Positions 58,558 to 64,000 of a stretch of DNA of 64,000 nucleotides are shown here, piece after piece. A program made the position numbers and the translations under genes. A model generated the notes under the pieces. The model made no database searches and was not told the DNA's origin. It saw only the letters and a list, made by a program, of their open reading frames with translations. The stretch covers positions 472,001 to 536,000 of the forward strand of contig JASPKZ010002335.1 in the NCBI GenBank assembly GCA_030220185.1, read 5' to 3'. The number at the start of each line of letters is the position of its first letter. Within the stretch, counting starts at the first letter, position 1. The stretch comes from Diploptera punctata (lineage: Eukaryota; Arthropoda; Insecta; Blattodea; Blaberidae).

Positions 58558-59830
58558 TGTAACAGGATTATACTCCGGGATGGTTTAATTAGTGTCCAGG
58601 ATAAGATACGAGGACTAATTTGTTGCTCGGGACTAGCTGGGTTCGGTCGGTAGAACAAGGTTTGGTGTCCGAGGGATATGGGTACCTGGACGGTTTGATG
58701 CTCCGGACTGCTCAGGTTCAGGCTTCGGTAAGAGCTGGATTCTCATCAAAGGTTCACATGAGGAAGATTAAAGTGATACAAATAATTAGGTAAATCACTG
58801 GAGGCTGCCGTGGAGTAAACACAATGGAGTAATTTATTTTCACAGTTGTATACACTAGTCGGTCCTCCGACTGCTTTCTTGAGTTCCAAAGCACAATGTA
58901 GGAGACGATCCTGACTTTGACGAAATTTAACTAAACTGAGATTAATGTTTTATTAGAGTTGCGGGAAATGCGCCCTGCTCGACGGTGGGCCAACAAGTAA
59001 GTGTTGTGCGATACTCTTCGCGAATAATTTAATTTATTTTATTAAGTATTTTCTGACCCCGCCCACATATATTCTTTGGGCCTCTTTACAAATTAACAAA
59101 TGTTACAAGTTTTGGGGTTGGTTCCCCTCTTCTATATACATCATATTTCCAAAGATGCTGGTTTACGCCCATTTTCCATTACTAAGGGATGTCCAAACCG
59201 GTCCAAACCCTCTATATATTTTTCTTAGGTTGCCAAAAAATAATTTTATATATTTTTCCTTTAACGACTTACTAAGTGAAGGGGTACCACATCTCCGACA
59301 AAGACGTCTCCTGTCATGCCAATATCTTTCTATCTTAATTGGTTTTGGAGAGCATCCCATGTTCGTTAAGCCTGGAAAACCTGTCTTTTTGTATCTTATT
59401 GTGAAAGTGTAATTTGTTAATTTGGGGATTTATGTCTAGTTGACAGTACCTTGGCCGTGTATTTTGTATTACAAAGTGACAGTTGGAATTCCTTTCCCTA
59501 TTGTGTTCAACAACAGTGCCCAGGGAAAAACCTTGAGTTAGGCCGGGCTTTTACTGACTAATAACTCTATGATGTTGGTAGTTTATTAAACTTTATTTAA
59601 AAATCTTATACTGTTCTAATTGTCAAGTTATTTAATTTTGATTGTATTACAAATGGTCCCCTGATCATTTTGAATATAAACTCGGTATACTTAGGATTAT
59701 TATTATTCTTTCATTACTAGGGCCTATTTTGTATTTAGATACAGTATGGTAAATTCTCTTTTGTATACTAGATATTGGGTAACAATGCCTAGACCTAATA
59801 TTGGTACAAAATAAATGCTAATTTATTTCT
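58558..59830 (-). repeat. Diverged LTR related to copies A and B
   Basis: Starts TGTAACAGGATTATACTCCG and shares, in order, GTCCAGGATA, GGACTA-TTGTTGC-CGGGACTAG-TGGGTTC, GGTAGAACAA and a late TACAA-TTTTGG segment with the LTRs at 35436 and 43772. The minus strand just beyond it reads TCTCCCAACAGTGGGGCTTA, similar to a tRNA-type primer site, so it is probably the 5' LTR of a truncated element. Right boundary uncertain. Confidence 0.5.
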
Positions 59831-60210
59831 ATTAACATTTATCAGCACCCTGTTAACCAAGTATGACAAACAGCTTTGGTCTTGTCTAGTAAACAATCAA
59901 ACTCGGAAAAGAAGAAGTACATATGTCCTTGCTGTGGTAGATGTGGAGTGAGTAAGATGTTCCACCCCTTCATCCCATCGCTGCTGTAGTGGAACTGTGT
60001 TGTGTACAGGAAGATAATTAAGAGATGCCAATACATACATTGTCTATATTATTTATAAGAGTAATCTTAGACAGGTTAGATCGGTCTTTGATTTTAAATT
60101 CCTTGAGAGTTTGGAAATTTATACAAACAAACAAAACATTATGAATAATAACAGGGGTCCTATTCCGGTCAACGCCCTCTTTTATTTAATTAGGAGAGGG
60201 GAGGATTATG
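59831..60210. other. No supported feature
   Basis: No gene recognised; the 64-codon frame at 59842-60036 has no support. Confidence 0.35.
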
Positions 60211-60330
60211 TTACTATTTAACTCATGTCCCAATTGGTAGTCAATCACAAATCGCGTTTGAATGCATTTTGTTTTACTACCAATGACAGTCATGTTTCAC
60301 CTCGCTCTTTATCAGCTCCTGCTTTTGTGA
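60211..60330 (-). mobile_element. Hairpin-ended repeat (HP), copy 4, truncated
   Basis: ACTATTTAACTCATGTCCCA, GTAGTCAATCACAAATCGCG and GACAGTCATGTTTCACCTCG match one end of the HP family. The rest is cut off close to the retroviral LTR at 60360. Confidence 0.6.
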
Positions 60331-60359
60331 TAAAGAAATGTTGTATATCTGTCACCACC

Positions 60360-61230
60360 TGTTGTATACACGGATGGCCTCTAGACCTCGTTGTATCGTA
60401 ACAGGACTGGTCGTCCACGCTCATGAACCGAAGAGATGTTGGTTTGGAAAAAAGGAACTGATTCGTTTGCAGCGTAAAGGATTGATATCCAGACAGCAGA
60501 CAATGTTGAATGAAGTATAATAAGGATTTATTGCAGACTTGGAGTTTAAAAGTTGTACAGAGTTTTACTGGCTAAGATCCCAAACGTGAGATGCCAGCGC
60601 CCAGTGAGTAGCACAGTGAACTTAGAATAAGTCACTTACAGCAACTGTTGAAGACTGAAGACTACTGATAACTAGACTTTCAATGTCTCATGTTTTATAC
60701 GAATTCTACCCCACTCTCTGGGTGAGCGTTAACAGATAACAAACATAAATGTAATTTATGTTTCCCATGCACATATTGCAACAGGAAACCAAGTGCGTGA
60801 CTTTGGTTCAAAACACAATAAGTTTATTTAACTATCAGTTGACCTTTTGGTCCTAAGGATTTCCGTTATTGGGATCGAGAGGTTATCCCTTCTTTAATTA
60901 ATTCTATCTTGTCTTTGATACTATTGTCTCCCTAACTACTTGGACGTATTTATGACATCCTTTCCTCACGCATATGTCTAGACACACAGCTGCGTTCAAT
61001 GTTGATGAGGGTCGGAAGTTCAAGTCATTTCCATATATTTGGAAATGTCCCCTTATGTGTTTTCAACAAGTCCTGACTTGCGTATTCTTGTATTTATAAG
61101 AAAAAGAATTGAAATCGAATACAAGAATACTGTCTAAATATTAAATTAATAATTACTAACAATTAACTATATAGGTTTATGCATGTGCTTATTTACTTAA
61201 TATACTGGGTCGGGCTATAGGTATACAACA
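60360..61230 (-). repeat. LTR of endogenous retrovirus (3' LTR)
   Basis: Plus-strand TGTTGTATAC at 60360 and GTATACAACA at 61221-61230 form perfect 10-bp inverted ends of an 871-bp LTR. A similar TGTTGTATA at 60339 is an alternative start. On the minus strand: TATAAAA (60699-60693), a TCAGTAG initiator about 30 bp on (60668-60662), and an AATAAA signal (60532-60527). It lies immediately downstream of envelope and polypurine tract, so it is the 3' LTR. Confidence 0.75.
60662..60699 (-). promoter_or_regulatory. Retroviral LTR core promoter
   Basis: TATAAAA and TCAGT initiator at standard spacing on the minus strand, followed ~135 bp downstream by AATAAA. Inferred from motif order. Confidence 0.55.
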
Positions 61231-61243
61231 CCCCCCCCCCTTG
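61231..61243 (-). other. Polypurine tract
   Basis: The minus strand has AAGGGGGGGGGG directly before the LTR's TGTTGTATAC, the expected plus-strand primer position for a retrovirus. Confidence 0.75.
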
Positions 61244-61276
61244 ACTAAGTTCAATTTACACCTCAATTGAACTGAC

Positions 61277-63308
61277 TTAAAAATGTGATTTCGAGGTTCG
61301 CACTCTTTGCGATCTCCTCAAGGAAGGTTGATCCCTTGATCGGTCTTCCTCACCATTTTCCATACTTCTAAGTGGTATGTCCTCAGGTGATAGAACAAGG
61401 CTTTCATTACTATTTTTAACTTCTACCCTTATGGTAGTTCCTCCTTTTCTTTCTACCAAAGTGTCAATAACTGACTCTCTTACATCTTCGATTGCTCTAG
61501 CACAGAAATCCCATTTCCTAGTTGCCCATGCATAAAACCTGTATAAACCATACAATACAATTGCTGTTATACAAATATATACTGAAAATGAATATGTTTG
61601 GTGCGAAGAGGAGTGTTGTTCTTTCCATTCTTCCTCCTTAACCATTTTTCTACTTCAGATAACTTAAAACTTGCAACTCTTAATTCATCTAAATGCGACA
61701 ACATGGGTTTGAAGTTTGTATCTAAATTTACAAGACTCCAATTTACCTTTTTATTTAACTCTTCGCAACAATCATACTTCGAGTTGACTGGTGATAACAA
61801 ATCACCTCCATTGGAAGATGAATTACTTCCTCTTATTTCCTCAGTCATCAATACAGCTGATGAACTGTAACCTTTACAACCAGCTTTTATGCTTAGTTTT
61901 CCTACCCCTTAATGGTACATCTATCGGATCATTGTGATCACACAAAATAGTCATGCTATCCCTTGTCGGTACAAAATACAACCATTCATTATTATTTAGT
62001 TGAAACCAAAGAGTAGACATTATTTGTAAGATTCGTTTTTCAAAACTACTAAAAACATTAGATCTCGGTTGCATTAATTTTACTGCACAATTGTCATGCA
62101 TATGTGCTGATAATAACGGTTGCGTTTGTTTGCAAACGAATACACTTGGTTGCACAACTTTACATTTGTTTAATTCCGACATACTTGTCATAAAATAATA
62201 TTGCCTAGTTTTATCAATACTTAATATTCTTTCTCTGTGTCCATATAGAAATATTTACCACTTTATGCTAAAGGTACTGGCAATGGTATCAGTTTATAAA
62301 CATCATAAGTACCTCTATTAATTAAAGGCAATACAAATACGCAAACTAACATCCCTTTGTTAATATAAACATTTAATTCGCTAACCTTAGATATTAAAGG
62401 TGCTGAATCTTTACTCAATGGGAAAGGTAGACTTGTGTCCTTAGGAAATGATACGGAATCTTTCCTTAAGGTATCAATTATCTTGGTGGGTGATATGAGT
62501 TGAGGTTGGAGAATACCCTTTTGTGCATTCACCACGCTATTCATTAAAATATCTAAATTTCTTTGTATGTGAATAATTGCATCTCTTATTCTACTAATAT
62601 GCCCTTCAGCTGTTAGTTTATCGTTCCAATATTCAAAATTTATAGCTTCTTCCTTCTTTATCTCATCAACCGCGTCTTTTAATTTTAACAACCCATCATT
62701 TACTAGTTTGCTGTTGAATGCCATATCAGCTACGGTCTCATTGATCGTGCCTAAAGTCGCTCTTACGATCGAAACTTGATCTTTAATTAACTTCGTCATA
62801 CCTTGCGAATTGTGCTCAAATTTTTCTATCTGTTCATTATAATAACTCGCGTCATCCGCATCCATAGTTCCGAATAGTATCTTACTTAGTTCTGCAATGA
62901 AATTGAACACACCTCTTTTAACTCTACTCCTTTCTCCCTTCATACCTGTTAATCCCTTTAATGTTTCCCTACTTTTGGATAACAATAACATTTTAGATTC
63001 TATGTCTCTTCTGAATTTTATGCAATCCGTCCAATTAGTTTCGGAATTTTACACAGTTGGTCAGTATGTCTAACGTACTGTCTCAATGATTATAGTTCTT
63101 GATCTGTCTCCTTAACATCAACATATATTACTGTCTTCCACTGGGCGTTATATAAACTTACAGTTCCTAAGTTTTCATAGTACAGCCCTGTCCATCATTA
63201 AACTTCTCAACAGTATACCCTAAGTTCCCTACACTGTCGGACCTGACTGCCATAGTTACACTTAATAAAAACACTAATATTAAAATTACACGCATAATTA
63301 ACATTGTT
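61277..63308 (-). pseudogene. env: Endogenous retrovirus envelope (baculovirus F-like), broken
   Basis: The minus strand starts near 63308 with a hydrophobic signal-peptide-like segment. A frameshift lies near 63178 and a stop near 63096. The longest intact part, 62991-62263, carries a furin-type RVKR site (about 62928-62917) followed by the conserved fusion-subunit start with FGTMDADDA. This pattern is known from baculovirus F proteins and insect errantivirus envelopes, which mediate membrane fusion. Later parts are in 62191-61874, 61851-61567 and 61645-61277. The last holds a transmembrane helix (about residues 23-40) and a short charged tail. At least four breaks make it non-functional as it stands. 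Confidence 0.8.
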
Positions 63309-63339
63309 GACTCCTGAAGTCCACACCTAAAAAGAGAAA

Positions 63340-64000
63340 ATACTTACTTTACTACTCTTTTCTTAATAAAACGGTTTTAATCTGTTAACATGTACCTTTT
63401 TGCGTTTTTCTTCCCTTTTTAATAACTGCATTTACGTTATTAGCTGCTGCTACCTCGTATGGTCCTATCCATTTATTACTTAACTTCTTCGACCTACCCC
63501 TTCTGACTGTCTCATCATATAAGAGAACAAGGTCTCCCTCTTTAAATATACAAGGTTCCGCCTTTTCATCAAAGTATTCTTTACTTTTTTCCTTATGTGC
63601 AATTAACTTTTGCCTAGCAATTTCATGCGCCGTTTATAATCTCGATTTCAGTTCGTTCGTATAGTCCTCATACGAATATTGAACCTCGGGTCTATTCTTT
63701 AGTGCAGTAGGTATTTCTGCTTTACGCCCAAATAGTAACTCAAATGGCGTATATCCTGTGGAGGTGTGTATACTCGTGTTGTACACAAACATCGCATATG
63801 GGAGCCACAAATCCCAATTTCTTTGATCCTCTTGGATATAGTGTCTTAGATATTCTGCTAAGACTCGGTGACTTCTCTCAAGTCCACCGTTCGATTCTGG
63901 GTGAAACGCCGTGGTTTTCTTATCTTTAAAAGTTTACACACATTTCTAAATAATTCACTTGCGAAATTCGAACCTTGGTCCGTTAATAACTCTTGTGGAG
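63340..64000 (-). pseudogene. pol: Retroviral pol, integrase C-terminal part
   Basis: The minus strand enters at the right edge inside the integrase core. An LTDQGSNF block (second catalytic Asp) is near 63970, and a GGLERSHRVL block (catalytic Glu) near 63885. Then WDLWLPYAMFVYNTS (63790-63835), TPFELLFGRK (~63730), and a C-terminal domain with GDLVLLYDE (~63525) and SNKWIGPYEV (~63465). A one-base deletion near 63924 and an in-frame stop near 63640 inactivate it. Gag, protease and RT would lie beyond the window. Integrase joins viral DNA to the chromosome. Confidence 0.8.

Noticed and set aside
60339..60350. Alternative retroviral LTR start TGTTGTATA at 60339
   Set aside because: Pairs over 9 bases, against 10 for the site at 60360, which was preferred; a second LTR copy is needed to settle it.
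61231..61240. C10 tract as a simple homopolymer
   Set aside because: Its position directly before the LTR on the opposite strand makes it the retroviral polypurine tract.

Overview
The window reads as a repeat-rich, AT-rich insect chromosome segment. Evidence: many decayed non-LTR retrotransposons with insect-type products, TTAGG/CCTAA-like interstitial repeats (the insect telomere motif), Tc1/mariner-type transposase relics, a Penelope-like fragment, tRNA-derived SINEs, and an insect endogenous retrovirus with a baculovirus-F-like envelope. A hemimetabolous insect with a large genome (cockroach, termite or hemipteran) seems likeliest, but this is inference. No complete host gene is recognised. 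The only candidate host coding piece is a cysteine-rich last-exon-like stretch at 27161-27351 (-). Long open frames are otherwise transposon-derived or spurious.

Layout. 1-10.2 kb: transposase fragment, LINE pieces, a tRNA-derived SINE inside an insect 'TAGCTAATACCCGACG' repeat, and a duplicated block P1 (4735-9030) carrying a Penelope-like fragment. 9.0-10.2 kb: internally deleted LINE. 10.7-21.7 kb: a tandemly duplicated unit (X-Y), each copy broken by different insertions. Copy 1 holds a 3.1 kb element with ~95 bp terminal inverted repeats, TATA target duplications and a ruined DDE transposase. Copy 2 holds LINE composites with 12-bp and 9-bp target duplications. 23.2-25.35 kb: a very large inverted repeat (two ~0.9 kb arms). 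27.7-31 kb: a nearly full-length RTE-like LINE on the minus strand with endonuclease, RT and C-terminal parts.

35.4-45.1 kb is the best-defined structure: a complete LTR retrotransposon on the minus strand, with 1.31 kb LTRs at 35436-36747 and 43772-45079, a tRNA-primer-like site, gag-like ORFs and a 4-bp target duplication ACTA, but no recognisable pol. Nested in it are a 2253-bp DNA transposon (38059-40311) with its own inverted repeats (ACACTGGGGAACA...), TATT target duplications and an uncharacterised ~565-aa transposase-like gene interrupted by one frameshift, and a ~720-bp hairpin-ended repeat that recurs three more times in the window.

46-58 kb: SINEs, more 3' ends of one LINE family, and block P2 (53130-55440), a second copy of P1, lying between two degenerate ~29-30 bp minisatellites in opposite orientation. 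58.5-64 kb: a diverged relative of the 35/44 kb LTR, then the 3' half of an endogenous retrovirus on the minus strand (integrase, envelope, polypurine tract, LTR), broken by stops and frameshifts.

The window is best read as layers of mobile DNA. Target duplications and paralogous empty sites allow several insertions to be ordered in time.
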